Shown here piece after piece: positions 21,260 through 30,634 of a stretch of 64,000 nucleotides of DNA. Positions within the stretch are counted from its first letter, which is position 1, and each line of letters starts with the position of its first letter. The notes below the pieces were generated by a model. That model saw only the letters and a list, made by a program, of their open reading frames with translations. It was not told the origin of the DNA and made no database searches. This stretch comes from JANQOH01 sp965201115 (GTDB lineage: Bacteria; Pseudomonadota; Alphaproteobacteria; UBA7887): the NCBI GenBank assembly GCA_965201115.1, contig OZ241745.1, positions 2,170,001 to 2,234,000 on the forward strand, read 5' to 3'. The position numbers and the translations under genes were made by a program.

Positions 21260-24200
21260 ATGACAATTGCCGCGCCGCGCCGCGCGTTTGCCGCCGCCGA
21301 CCCATCGGCGGCGGGCGCGCCGGCCCAGAGAACCCTGTCGAGCGAAACATGCCCCCCGCGCGGCTGGCTGAGCGCGGCCGCGCTGGCGGCGGCGTTCGCC
21401 GCCTTGGCGCCCGCGGGCGCGCTCGCGCAAACGAGCGCGCCGCTCTGCAACCCGACCCCGACGGTGAGCTCCGCCGCCGACGCCGACAGTGTGTACACGA
21501 CAACGGTCGTCTGCGGCCCCAGGGCCGGCAAGGCGGCCGGCGAGGCCGACTACCGGCATATCCACTGGAACCAGCGCGGCGGCTCGCGCGTCGTGAGCGG
21601 AACCACGTACCCCGAAACCGCCAGAGGCACGGGTACGCCGGCCAACAATGCAACCGGCAACCACGTGCATCTGACCGTCGGCGGCAACGTCGAGTTCGAC
21701 GCCGACGGCATGGTGGACATGCGCAGCTTCGGGCTGGACGGCGCGGTCAGGTTGGTGGCCGCCGACGCGACCGTGGTCATCGAGAACGGCGCCGTCCTCA
21801 ACGTCAATCGGACGCCGGCGTATTGGAGCGCGACCGCTGCGAGTCGTCCGTCCGACGGCACCGAGAACTACTACCCGGCATGGACGGACGTATTGTTCCG
21901 TCAGAGCGCCATCGCCGTGGAGGGGGAGTGGGGCGACCTCACGGTCAGGCACGGCGGCGTCATAAACTTCAACGTCCGGAACCGGGGAATATTCGCGGCT
22001 TACACGAGCGCCAGCGATAGCATCCGTGTTTACATGCCCGATACCGCGTCGGACGCCACGAGGCGCGCCCACGACATTCTCGTCGAGCTGACCGCCACGG
22101 GCGTCATCCGGCATGTCGCCGGCTCCGATGGCGGCAACGGCATCTATGCGGAGCTGCAGACCGAGGACGGCGATATCGCGGTAAACCTCGCCGAAGGCTC
22201 GCGGATCGACGTCTCGGGCGAGGGCGGCAGAGGCGTTTACGCCCACGTGCGCGCCCCCCAAAGCACGTACACGGCCGCCGATGCCGAAGGCAACAGGTCG
22301 CTGGCCGGCGACGTCATCGTAAACGCCCACGGAACCATCGAGGCCGCCGTCCGGAACCGCCCGACCGTCAGCATTGCGCAGGGCGTCGGCATATTCGCCC
22401 GGAACGACGGAACCGGCCGCGTCCGCATCGCCTCGTCGGGCACATTGGAGACCGTGCAGGCCGTCGGCATCGAGGCGAGGCCCCACCATAGCTCCAACAG
22501 CCTGACCGACGATCCCGCGACGCCCGAGATCGAGGGGCACTTGGTGGACATAACCGGCGGGCATGTCGAAACCCGCGGCGGCACGGCCATCTACACGCGT
22601 GTGGGGAGCCGAAACGCCTCGATCGTGGTCCGGGTCGCCGAGGGCGCAACCGTGCGCGCGCAGGCGCTGACGCAGGAGGACTACGACAACGGCGCGATTA
22701 CCCAGGAGCAGCTGGGCGCCGACGGCAACCGCTACGTCTATGGCCTCCGCAGCGATGTTTACGGGTGGCGGGCCGTCCAGGTAGTGCAGCGCGATGAAAA
22801 CGGCAGGCCGACGGCGGTCGTGAACCGCCTCGAACCCCTCGTCAGCGCCATCGCGATGCTGAGAACCCGGGCCGCCGCCGACGGCGTGACCGACCGCGTG
22901 ATCGTGGAAGGGACGGTCGAGACGATCGACGAGAGCGAAAACGAAGACGACATATGGACGTTCGGAAGCGAAGACGACCCCGCCATACGGATGACGCGCG
23001 GCGGGGCCGTGACGGTCGGCCCGAACGGCGTCGTCAAGGCGGCCTCGGGCCTGGCGATACTGGCCGGAGTTGCGCCGCCCTCGCAACCCGGCCCGGGCTA
23101 CACAGCGCCGGAGAGCGACCTCGCCGTCACGGTGGAGGGCAGGATCGAGGGCGACATCCGCGTCCGGGACGCCGGCGATTTGACGGTCGCGGTCATGGCC
23201 GGCGGCGTCGTGGCGGGCACGCTTCACGATCCGCAAAACCCGTTCACGGTCGGGAACGGAGCCAGCATCGGGCGCCTTCTCTATGGCGGGGATGACCCCG
23301 TAACGGTGACGGTCGCCGATGGCGGGACACTGACCGGCGTCGAGGGCAAGGCCGTCGAGAGCGCGAGCGCGACCGCCGCGCTGACCGTCACGGTAAACGA
23401 CGGAGGCCGCGTCGAGGGCGACATCCTGTCGGGCGGCGCATTGACGGCGAACGTGATGGACGGCGGCGCGGTGACGGGCACGCTTCACGATCCGCAAAAC
23501 CCGTTCACGGTCGGGGATGGGGCCGGCATCGGGCGCCTTCTCTATGGCGGGGATGACCCGATAACGGTGACGGTCGCCGATGGCGGGACACTGACCGGCG
23601 TCGAGAGCAAGGCTGTCGAGAGCACGAGCGCGACCGCCGCGCTGACCGTCACGGTGAACGACGGGGGCCGCGTCGAGGGCGACATCCTGTCGGGCGGCGC
23701 ATTGACGGCGAATGTGATGAACGGCGGCGTCGTGACGGGCACGCTTCACGACCCGCAAAACCCGTTCGCAATCGGGGATGGGGTCGGTATCGGACGCCTT
23801 CTCTACAGCGGGGGGGCCACTGTGACGGTCGCCCGCGGCGGCGCGCTGACGGGCGTGGAAATCGACGGCGCGACCGAGGCGATCCGCGGCGAAGCGGGCA
23901 ATCTCGACTTCACGGTCGCGGCCGGCGGCGCGGTGACGGGAAACATCGAGGGCCGCGGCGAGGGCAATCTCGACGTCACGGTTGCCGGAGAGTTAACGGG
24001 CGACATCGCCGAACGCGGCGCCGGCGACCTCGAGGTCCAGGTGACCGGAACGGTTACGGGCGGCGTTCGCGGCGAGAGTCCCGGCGGGCACACGGTCGAT
24101 GTGGCGACCGGCGGCGCGGTGACAGGCACGGTGCATCTGCCGACGGGCGCGCTGGTCATCGCGGGCCGCGTGGGGCGCGTGCGTTACGACAACGGCGGCA

Positions 24201-27200
24201 GGGTTACGGTCAACGGCGCGATAACGGGCGTCGAAACGGAGGCCGCGGCCGACGCGGCCCGCGCCGAACACGGGGGCGCGACCGAGGCGATCCGCGGCGA
24301 CGCCGGCAATCTCGACGTCACGGTCGCGGCCAACGGAGACGTGACGGGCAACATCGAGGATCGCGGCGCGGGCAATCTGAAGGTTGCGGTTGCCGGCGAG
24401 ATGACGGGCGACATCGTCGAACGCGGCGCGGGCGACCTGGAGGTCACGGTGACCGGCACGGTCACGGGCGGCGTTCGCGCCGAAGGCGAGGGCGCGCACG
24501 AGGTCGAGGTGGAGTCGGCCGGCACGGTTACGGGAACGGTGCGCATGCCGACGAGCGGCGCGATGACAATCAAGGGCCGCGTGGGGCGCGTTCGTTACGA
24601 CAACGGAGGCGCGGTTACGGTCGACGCCAACGGCGCGATTACGGGCGTCGAGATCGAGGGAGCGCGGGAAGCGATCCGCAGCGAGGCGGGCGATTTGACC
24701 GTCGCCGTTCACGGCGCGGTCACGGGCAATATCGACGGGCGCGGCGATGGCGATTTGACCGTGACGGTATCGCCGGCCGGCACGGTAACGGGTGAGATCA
24801 TCGGGCGCGGCGGCGGCGTGCATACCATCGACATCGCCGACGAGGCGACGGTGCTGGGCACGGTGCATAACCCGAAGAGAGGGACGACGATACACGGCGT
24901 TGCGGGGCGCGTTCTGTTCGACAACGGCGGCGCGCTGACCATCGCCGCGACGGGCCGCATTGCCGGCATCGGCGGCGAGGCGATCCTGAGCGAGGCGGGC
25001 GATCTCGAGGTCGCGGTCGCCGGCAAGGCGGCGGGGCGCGTGGAAAGCCGCGGCGGCGCGCTGGACGCGACGGTAACGGGCACGGTCGAGGGCGATATTC
25101 TGGGTCTCGGCGCCGGCGAACACACGGTTGCGATTCGCGATGGCGGCATGGTCACGGGAACGGTGCGTCTGGCGGCGAGCGAGGTGGACGTGGAGAGCGG
25201 CGCGGTCGGGCGCGTGTTGCTCGACAAGGGCGGCTCCGTGAAGGTCGGGGCGCGGGGCCGGATCGCGGGCCTCGAAATCGAGGGCGCGAGAGAGGCGATC
25301 CGCGCCGACGCGGGCAATCTCGAAGTCGCGGTTGCGTCCGGCGGCGCGGTCGCGGGCGCCATCCGCGGCAAGGGCGCCGGCAGGCACGAGGTTACGGTTG
25401 CGTCCGGCGGCGCGGTGACGGGCGATATCGTCGATCTGGAGGCGGGCAGCCTGGTCGCGTCGGTAGCGGGCCGCGTGACGGGCTCCATCGAGGAGCGCGG
25501 CGCCGGCAACCTGGATGTGCGTGTGAGCGGAACAGTCGAGGGCGGGATACGCGGCCTGGGCGGCGGCGCGCACGATGTTCATGTGGAGCCCGGCGGCTCG
25601 GTCGAGGGTCTCATCCACTTGGCCGCGAGCGAAGTTACGGTCGATGGCGCCGCCGCGAGCGTCCGGTTCGACCGCGGAGGAACGGTCGCCGTCGGCTCCA
25701 GGGGGCGGATATCGGGCCTCGAGGGCCGCGCGGTGCATAGCGCCGCCGGCAATCTGACGGTGGAGGTGAACGGCGTCGTCATGGGCAGCGTCTCCGACGC
25801 CGGCGCCGGGGACCTGACGGTTGCGGTTGCGAACGCGTTGACGGGCGACGTCACGGGCGGCGGCGGGGGCATGCATCGGCTGACGGTGCGGCCCGGCGGA
25901 GTTTTCAAGGGGAATGTCCGGGGCGTGGAGTTCATCCGCGTGGCCGGGCGCGCCGAGGGAATGCTGAATGTGCCTCCGGGCAACGAGGTTACGGTCCCCG
26001 CGGGGGGCAGGCTGATCGGCGCGGAGGACGCGCAGGGCCGGCGCGTCGCGATCGTCGCCGAAACCGGCGCGCTGAACCTGACGGTGGACGGCATGGTGGA
26101 GGGCGCGGTCGAGGCGCGCGACGCCGACGCCGCTTCGACGGTGACGGTGGGCGCCGATGGCCGCATCGACGGCAGGGTCGCGCTGGCGGGCGCCGACAGC
26201 GCGGTCGGGATCTACGGCGCGGCGCAAAGCGTCGACGTACCCCGCGGCATGGTGACCGTGGGCGAGGGCGGACGCATCGAGGTCGAGACGTCCGGCGAAG
26301 GCAAGATGACGATACGGGCCGCCGACGACGAATCGGACAAGGAAGCGCTGGAGCGCGTCGGGCGCTTCGGCCAGCGGATCGAGGTCTGCATCCGACGCGG
26401 CGAGAACGAGATTTGCCTCGGGGGCGTCGGCGACGACGACCGCCCGGGGGACGGCGGCGGCTTCGTGTTCGACACCGACGGCCGCTTGGTGCGCGGCGAG
26501 AACGGCCGCCCGCTGGTCGCGATCGGCCCGGACGGCCAGCCGCCGGTCGGTCCGGACGGCGGGAACGGCCGGCAGCCGGTCAGCCCGGACGGCCAGCCGC
26601 TGCGCGGGCCGGATGGCCAACTGCTGCGCGGTCCGGACAACCGCCTGATATTCGCCTTGACGCTGTCGCCGCGTCATCGTGTTTACGCGGCTCTGCCTTC
26701 GGCATTGCTGGCGCTGAACGCGCTTCCCGCGCACGGCGGCCGCCGGGCGTCGGCGGAGACGCCGCGCGGGGCGTTCGCGCGCATCGACGCCGGCGGCGGC
26801 GAACGCCGCCCGGAGCCCGTCACCGCGGAGACGCGCCACGACTATCGCCGGCTCGGCTTCGAGGCGGGGATGGAGGGTGCGGTCGGCGAACGCGGCGTGT
26901 TCGCGGTCTCCGTGCATCATGTGCGCGGCCGCGCTGACGTAAAGACGAATGGCGGCCGCGTCGAGATTGCCGGCACGGGCGCGCGCGTATCGGGCGCATG
27001 GTTCCCGGGAGGCAGCTACCATGTAAGCGCCCAGGCCGTGGCGACGCTCTATGAGACGGATCTCGATTCGACGCGCGACGGCGCGCTTGCGCGCGATGTT
27101 TCGGGCCGCGGCTACGCCGCCGGCGTCGAGGTCGGGCGGCGGCTCGAACTGGGCCGCGTGACGCTGACGCCGCGCGCGGGGGCGGATTGGTCGATGGTGG

Positions 27201-27553
27201 AGTTGTCGTCGTTCACGGACTCGCCGCGGAACGAGCGCGTATCCCTGGACGCGGGGCGGCGGATTACGGTGCGCGCGGGCGTGCGCGCGGAGTCAGGCGT
27301 TTTTGCCGGCGGCGACGGCGGCGTGTTCGCAACCCTGGATGTGGAGGGCGAATTGTCGGGCGCGATGCGCGTGACGACGCCGGAGCGGGCTTTCGAGACG
27401 GATGCGGAGGCGACATGGGCGCGCTTCGGCCTCGGCGCCGCCCACGAGTGGGCCGGCGGCCGCATCGCCCTGCGCGCCGCCGCCAACTACGCCGCCGCCC
27501 GCCGCGGCAACCGCGACTTCAGCGGCAGCGCCACCCTGACGGTGCGCTTCTGA
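21260..27553 (+). CDS. Giant autotransporter adhesin-like protein 1
   Basis: A 2097-residue type Va autotransporter. Residues 1-56 form an extended signal (hydrophobic LSAAALAAAFAALAPAGALA). The passenger (to about 1800) is a long beta-helix-like array of Gly/Thr/Val repeats such as GAVTGNIEGRGEGNLDVTVA, with a tandem 87-residue repeat around residues 655-830. A Gly-Pro-Asp linker (GPDGQPPVGPDGG) precedes the barrel, about residues 1800-2097, ending LTVRF with terminal Phe. It should be exposed on the cell surface; binding target unknown. The ATG at 21260 is preferred over the frame start at 21170 because of AGGAGC and equivalence with autotransporter 2, its close paralogue. No passenger protease motif was seen. 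Confidence 0.9.
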   Translation: MTIAAPRRAFAAADPSAAGAPAQRTLSSETCPPRGWLSAAALAAAFAALAPAGALAQTSAPLCNPTPTVSSAADADSVYTTTVVCGPRAGKAAGEADYRHIHWNQRGGSRVVSGTTYPETARGTGTPANNATGNHVHLTVGGNVEFDADGMVDMRSFGLDGAVRLVAADATVVIENGAVLNVNRTPAYWSATAASRPSDGTENYYPAWTDVLFRQSAIAVEGEWGDLTVRHGGVINFNVRNRGIFAAYTSASDSIRVYMPDTASDATRRAHDILVELTATGVIRHVAGSDGGNGIYAELQTEDGDIAVNLAEGSRIDVSGEGGRGVYAHVRAPQSTYTAADAEGNRSLAGDVIVNAHGTIEAAVRNRPTVSIAQGVGIFARNDGTGRVRIASSGTLETVQAVGIEARPHHSSNSLTDDPATPEIEGHLVDITGGHVETRGGTAIYTRVGSRNASIVVRVAEGATVRAQALTQEDYDNGAITQEQLGADGNRYVYGLRSDVYGWRAVQVVQRDENGRPTAVVNRLEPLVSAIAMLRTRAAADGVTDRVIVEGTVETIDESENEDDIWTFGSEDDPAIRMTRGGAVTVGPNGVVKAASGLAILAGVAPPSQPGPGYTAPESDLAVTVEGRIEGDIRVRDAGDLTVAVMAGGVVAGTLHDPQNPFTVGNGASIGRLLYGGDDPVTVTVADGGTLTGVEGKAVESASATAALTVTVNDGGRVEGDILSGGALTANVMDGGAVTGTLHDPQNPFTVGDGAGIGRLLYGGDDPITVTVADGGTLTGVESKAVESTSATAALTVTVNDGGRVEGDILSGGALTANVMNGGVVTGTLHDPQNPFAIGDGVGIGRLLYSGGATVTVARGGALTGVEIDGATEAIRGEAGNLDFTVAAGGAVTGNIEGRGEGNLDVTVAGELTGDIAERGAGDLEVQVTGTVTGGVRGESPGGHTVDVATGGAVTGTVHLPTGALVIAGRVGRVRYDNGGRVTVNGAITGVETEAAADAARAEHGGATEAIRGDAGNLDVTVAANGDVTGNIEDRGAGNLKVAVAGEMTGDIVERGAGDLEVTVTGTVTGGVRAEGEGAHEVEVESAGTVTGTVRMPTSGAMTIKGRVGRVRYDNGGAVTVDANGAITGVEIEGAREAIRSEAGDLTVAVHGAVTGNIDGRGDGDLTVTVSPAGTVTGEIIGRGGGVHTIDIADEATVLGTVHNPKRGTTIHGVAGRVLFDNGGALTIAATGRIAGIGGEAILSEAGDLEVAVAGKAAGRVESRGGALDATVTGTVEGDILGLGAGEHTVAIRDGGMVTGTVRLAASEVDVESGAVGRVLLDKGGSVKVGARGRIAGLEIEGAREAIRADAGNLEVAVASGGAVAGAIRGKGAGRHEVTVASGGAVTGDIVDLEAGSLVASVAGRVTGSIEERGAGNLDVRVSGTVEGGIRGLGGGAHDVHVEPGGSVEGLIHLAASEVTVDGAAASVRFDRGGTVAVGSRGRISGLEGRAVHSAAGNLTVEVNGVVMGSVSDAGAGDLTVAVANALTGDVTGGGGGMHRLTVRPGGVFKGNVRGVEFIRVAGRAEGMLNVPPGNEVTVPAGGRLIGAEDAQGRRVAIVAETGALNLTVDGMVEGAVEARDADAASTVTVGADGRIDGRVALAGADSAVGIYGAAQSVDVPRGMVTVGEGGRIEVETSGEGKMTIRAADDESDKEALERVGRFGQRIEVCIRRGENEICLGGVGDDDRPGDGGGFVFDTDGRLVRGENGRPLVAIGPDGQPPVGPDGGNGRQPVSPDGQPLRGPDGQLLRGPDNRLIFALTLSPRHRVYAALPSALLALNALPAHGGRRASAETPRGAFARIDAGGGERRPEPVTAETRHDYRRLGFEAGMEGAVGERGVFAVSVHHVRGRADVKTNGGRVEIAGTGARVSGAWFPGGSYHVSAQAVATLYETDLDSTRDGALARDVSGRGYAAGVEVGRRLELGRVTLTPRAGADWSMVELSSFTDSPRNERVSLDAGRRITVRAGVRAESGVFAGGDGGVFATLDVEGELSGAMRVTTPERAFETDAEATWARFGLGAAHEWAGGRIALRAAANYAAARRGNRDFSGSATLTVRF
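23221..23820 (+). repeat. 261-bp tandem repeat in autotransporter 1
   Basis: Copies start at 23221, 23482 and 23743 (third partial), each beginning GCTTCACGA. The period is exactly 261 bases, 87 codons, and the copies differ at only a few positions, so the reading frame is kept whatever the copy number. Confidence 0.9.
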
Positions 27554-27564
27554 TACCGGGCGCA

Positions 27565-27694
27565 CTTCCTGGGTGCGCGGGCGTCCCCGCCCGCACGTTT
27601 CCACTCGCCTCAACGCCGCCGATGTACGCGCCTGCCTCGGCGGCATCGCGCCTCGCGGAGACGTGCGGGCGGGGACGCCCGCGCACCCAGGAAG
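27565..27694. repeat. Dispersed element with perfect 34-bp inverted arms
   Basis: The left arm 27565-27598 (CTTCCTGGGTGCGCGGGCGT through CCCGCACGT) is the exact reverse complement of 27661-27694, around a 62-base interior. It lies 11 bases after the autotransporter stop and could fold into a very stable hairpin acting as transcription end or mRNA stabiliser. No transposase is encoded. Confidence 0.88.
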
Positions 27695-28106
27695 CCCGCG
27701 CCTTCGGCGCGTGTGCGGCTTCCGGCGCCTTGCGAACATGGCGGTCGACGCTGTGGCCGGGACGACCCATGTTCGGCGGCGCAACGAAATGCGGGCCGAC
27801 GACAACGCGCCGCGCCGCCGCGCAAGGATCGCGACCATGGCGACACAGACGAATCGCAGGCATACGGGAGGTCGACACGAGCCCGGCGGGGGCGCCGGTC
27901 CGCGAAGCGCGAAGCGGAAGCGGCCTGTGCCAAGGTCATGGCCATGATCGACGATCCGCTGGAGCCCACGGAGGCGCAGAAGAAATTCATGGCTGTTCGC
28001 ATTCCCGCGTAGCGCAACGGACGAAAAGGCCAAATTAGCGAATCGTATGTACTTGCGGCGCGTCGGGGGCGGGGCGCCGCCCCGCCTTCGGCGGGGTTGC
28101 GCGCGG
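27695..28106. other. Intergenic stretch without a convincing gene
   Basis: After the repeat element there is about 410 bases with no clear gene. A short open frame on the plus strand ends at 28012 with the plausible peptide DDPLEPTEAQKKFMAVRIPA, but no start with a ribosome site supports it. A partial repeat hairpin (CCCCGCCTTCGGCGGGG) lies at about 28080-28096, just after the 3' end of gapR. It may contain a decayed gene. Confidence 0.4.
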
Positions 28107-28355
28107 TTACTCGTCCATCCCCACGGCGCGCCGGTACAGTTCGAGCAGCGTTTCCTGCTCGTCGCGCTCGTCCTTGTCCATCTTGCGCAGGCGCACCAGC
28201 TGGCGAATTATCTTCGCTTGGAAGCCGTCGGCCTTCGCTTCGGCATAGACGTCGGCGATAAGCGACGCGGTTTGCGCCTTTTCTTCCTCCAGCCGCTCGA
28301 TGCGCTCCAGGAACGCGAGCAGCCGCTCGCCCGAAATGCCTTCGACGTCGGCCAT
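28107..28355 (-). CDS. gapR: GapR/DUF2312 nucleoid-associated protein
   Basis: An 82-residue helical DNA-binding protein. GISGERLLAFLERIERLEEE, YAEAKADGFQAKIIRQLVRL and RKMDKDERDEQETLLELY match the GapR family closely over its full length. GapR binds overtwisted AT-rich DNA ahead of replication and transcription and is almost confined to alphaproteobacteria, which makes it a good taxonomic marker here. It is divergent from the YqgE-like gene. Confidence 0.95.
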   Translation of the reverse strand: MADVEGISGERLLAFLERIERLEEEKAQTASLIADVYAEAKADGFQAKIIRQLVRLRKMDKDERDEQETLLELYRRAVGMDE

Positions 28356-28463
28356 GCCGCCCCCTCGTGCCGGTTTTGCCGGTTGCGTTTCGCTCTGGCG
28401 CCGGGGCGCCGCCCGGGGGCATGATAGCGGGGCGCGCAACCCGCGGGTAGAGGAGGCCTCGCC

Positions 28464-29084
28464 ATGCGCCTCGCCGTTCCGTTCCTGTCGTTTCTGCTGC
28501 TCGCCGGCGCTGGCGGCGCGGCGTCCGCGCCCGGCGGCGGCGCGGACGAGGCGCCGTTCGCCGGCTCGATCGCCGGCAAGTTTCTCGTCGCGGCGCCGTC
28601 GATGCCCGACCGGCGCTTCGCCCGCACGGTCATCTATATGTGCGTGCATGACGAAAACGGCGCGTTCGGGCTGATCGTCAACCGCCGCATGGCGCTGGCG
28701 CCGGGGACGCATGTCGCCATGCGCCTGGGCATCGACGCCGAGGCCACCGAAGACCCGGTCGCGGTGCATTGGGGCGGCCCCGTGGCGCCGGCGCGCGGCT
28801 TCGTGCTGCACACCGCCGATTACGTTTCGGCCTCGACCGTTCCGGTTTCCGGCGGGATGGCGTTCTCGGTGGACCCGGCGGCGGTGGCCGATCTGGTGTC
28901 CGGCGCCGGCGCGGCGGGCGCCCTGTTCGCCCTGGGCTACTCGGGCTGGAGTCCGGGCCAGCTCGAAAGCGAGCTCGCGCGCGACGACTGGCTTGTCGCG
29001 ACCGCCGATTCGGCCTTCGTCTTCGACCGCGCGCCGGAAACGATGTGGCGCGCGGCGCTGGAGCGCGTCGAGCTCGACCTGTAA
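28464..29084 (+). CDS. YqgE/AlgH (DUF179) family protein with signal peptide
   Basis: A 206-residue protein whose residues 33-206 match YqgE/AlgH: GKFLVAAPSMPDRRFARTVI, ENGAFGLIVNRRM, HWGGPVAPARGFVLH and LGYSGWSPGQLESEL. Typical family members are cytoplasmic and begin directly with this block. Here an extra N-terminus (MRLAVPFLSFLLLAGAGGAA) looks like a signal peptide, so the protein is probably exported. GAGGAGG precedes the ATG at 28464. Function of the family is unknown. Confidence 0.88.
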   Translation: MRLAVPFLSFLLLAGAGGAASAPGGGADEAPFAGSIAGKFLVAAPSMPDRRFARTVIYMCVHDENGAFGLIVNRRMALAPGTHVAMRLGIDAEATEDPVAVHWGGPVAPARGFVLHTADYVSASTVPVSGGMAFSVDPAAVADLVSGAGAAGALFALGYSGWSPGQLESELARDDWLVATADSAFVFDRAPETMWRAALERVELDL

Positions 29085-29186
29085 CCGCCGAGCGCCCTTG
29101 CCCCGGCCGGCGCGGCGCGCTATACCGGAGCCAAGGCAGCCGCGGCGCTGGCGCGCCGACACATTACGCGAGGAGCTCGGAACGCA

Positions 29187-29537
29187 ATGGCCGCCGATTC
29201 GTCCGGGAAACGGAGCTGGTTATCCGCCAATGGCGGGGTGGTAACCGTACTTTTGGCGCTCATCGCCATGAGCGCCCTGTTTTACAACGCTATCGACCAA
29301 CTCGCCGCCCGCATGGACAGACTCGAGGCCGGGCTTGGCCAAGTGCAATCGGACGTGCATGCGGTCCAGACCGACATGCGCGAGGTTCAGGTTCAGATCG
29401 GCGTGCTCCAATCCGATGTGCGCCAGCTCCAGTCCGAGGTGCGCGATCTGAACCTGCGCGTCGGGCGGATCGAGGGCCGGCTGGGGCTGATGAGCCCCGC
29501 CGAAGCGGAAGAAAACGCGGAGGAAGAAACGCCATGA
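29187..29537 (+). CDS. Coiled-coil membrane protein
   Basis: A 116-residue protein with one membrane helix near the N-terminus (VVTVLLALIAMSALFY) and a heptad-repeat rod (RMDRLEAGLGQVQSDVHAVQ and onward, with V/L/M at a and d) ending in an acidic tail. It has the same design as family B at 20 kb (anchor, then coiled coil), but the sequence is different. Its stop overlaps the ATG of the next gene, so it heads the operon leading into modA. Confidence 0.7.
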   Translation: MAADSSGKRSWLSANGGVVTVLLALIAMSALFYNAIDQLAARMDRLEAGLGQVQSDVHAVQTDMREVQVQIGVLQSDVRQLQSEVRDLNLRVGRIEGRLGLMSPAEAEENAEEETP

Positions 29538-29809
29538 TCCTCGCCAAATCGCTGTTCGCCGGGGCCGGCATGCTCATATACGCCGGCGCCGGGTGCTTCT
29601 CGCCCACCATTCTCGAGGACGACGGCGAGATCGTAATGCTGCGCTACGGGCCGTGGGCCACGGTCGGCGAAGTGAGCGCGAAAGCCAACAGCATGTGCCG
29701 GGAATACGACCGCGCCGCCGCGCTCGTCGCCGACGCCGAATCGCTCGCCGAACCCGGCTTCCGGGAAGCGACCTTCGCCTGCGTGGATCCGGACCGCGAA
29801 GCCGCGTGA
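29534..29809 (+). CDS. Small exported hypothetical protein
   Basis: A 91-residue protein with a short hydrophobic N-terminus (LAKSLFAGAGMLIYAGAGC) in which AGAGC may be a lipobox-like site, then a mixed soluble part with Cys at MCREYD and FACVDP. No family recognised. It is coupled by ATGA to the coiled-coil gene before it and by GTGA to modA after it, so the three genes are one transcription-translation unit. Confidence 0.6.
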   Translation: MILAKSLFAGAGMLIYAGAGCFSPTILEDDGEIVMLRYGPWATVGEVSAKANSMCREYDRAAALVADAESLAEPGFREATFACVDPDREAA

Positions 29810-30567
29810 ACGCGGCGCGCGCGGCGCTTGCGCTTGCGCTCGCGCTTGCGCTGTGCGCCCCGGCGCGGGCGGACGACACGACGATATTCGCCGCGGCCAG
29901 CCTGACCGACGCTCTCGGCGCGGTCGTCGAAGCCTACGAAGCGCAATCCGGAGACCGCATCGTCGCGGTGTACGCGGCGAGTTCGGTGCTGGCGCGGCAG
30001 ATCGACGCCGGCGCGCCCGCGGCGCTGTTCTTTTCGGCCAACGCCGCGTGGGCGGAATGGCTCGTCGCGCGCGGCCGCGCGGCGCCGGACGCGCGGCGGG
30101 ACATTCTCGGCAACCGGCTCGTTCTCGCCGCGCCGCCGGGCGCGGCGCCGGCGCCCACGCTCGCGGCCGCGCTGGCGTCGGACGGGCCGCTCGCGAACGG
30201 ACGGCTGGCGATGGCGGACCCGGACCACGCGCCGGCCGGACAATATGCGCGCGCGGCGCTGAAGGCGCTCGGCTATTGGCCCTTCGCCGCCGGGCGCGCC
30301 GTGCATACCGGCAATGTGCGCGCCGCCGCGGCGCTGTTGCAACGCGGCGAGGCGGCGCTCGCCGTCGTCTATCGCACCGACCTCGCGGCGTGCCCCGAAT
30401 GCCGCGAAATCGCCGCCCTGCCGACGGAAAGCCACCCGCCCATCGTCTATCCGGTCGTCGCGGTCGCGGAATACCGCACTGCGGCGGCGGACGCCTTCCT
30501 CGCGTTTCTCCTGGGCGCGGAGGCGGCGGCGCTGTTCCGCGCGCACGGCTTCATCGTGCGCGAATGA
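29806..30567 (+). CDS. modA: Molybdate ABC transporter, substrate-binding protein
   Basis: A 253-residue periplasmic binding protein. The signal sequence (ALALALALALCAPARA) is followed by the ModA opening DDTTIFAAASLTDALGAVVE, then VYAASSVLARQIDAGAPA with the oxyanion-binding Ser residues, FFSANAAWAEWL, and YPVVAVAEYR near the end. It captures molybdate (or tungstate) and delivers it to ModBC. The GTG start overlaps the preceding stop. The 67 bases before modB contain no obvious terminator. Confidence 0.93.
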   Translation: MNAARAALALALALALCAPARADDTTIFAAASLTDALGAVVEAYEAQSGDRIVAVYAASSVLARQIDAGAPAALFFSANAAWAEWLVARGRAAPDARRDILGNRLVLAAPPGAAPAPTLAAALASDGPLANGRLAMADPDHAPAGQYARAALKALGYWPFAAGRAVHTGNVRAAAALLQRGEAALAVVYRTDLAACPECREIAALPTESHPPIVYPVVAVAEYRTAAADAFLAFLLGAEAAALFRAHGFIVRE

Positions 30568-30634
30568 CGCGGCGGCCTTTCCGCCCGGCGCGACCCAGGC
30601 ATCGTCTTCCGCGCGCCGCCTTCGCCACGCATAA

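Noticed and set aside
23221..23820. Assembly artefact as the cause of the 261-bp repeats.
   Set aside because: Copies differ at scattered positions, the same period occurs independently in the paralogous gene, and the reading frame is maintained; exact copy number still needs long reads.
27713..28012. Small plus-strand gene ending in DDPLEPTEAQKKFMAVRIPA.
   Set aside because: The 3' end looks protein-like, but the frame upstream is Arg-rich low-complexity sequence and no start codon has a ribosome site. It could be a gene remnant; evidence is insufficient to call it.
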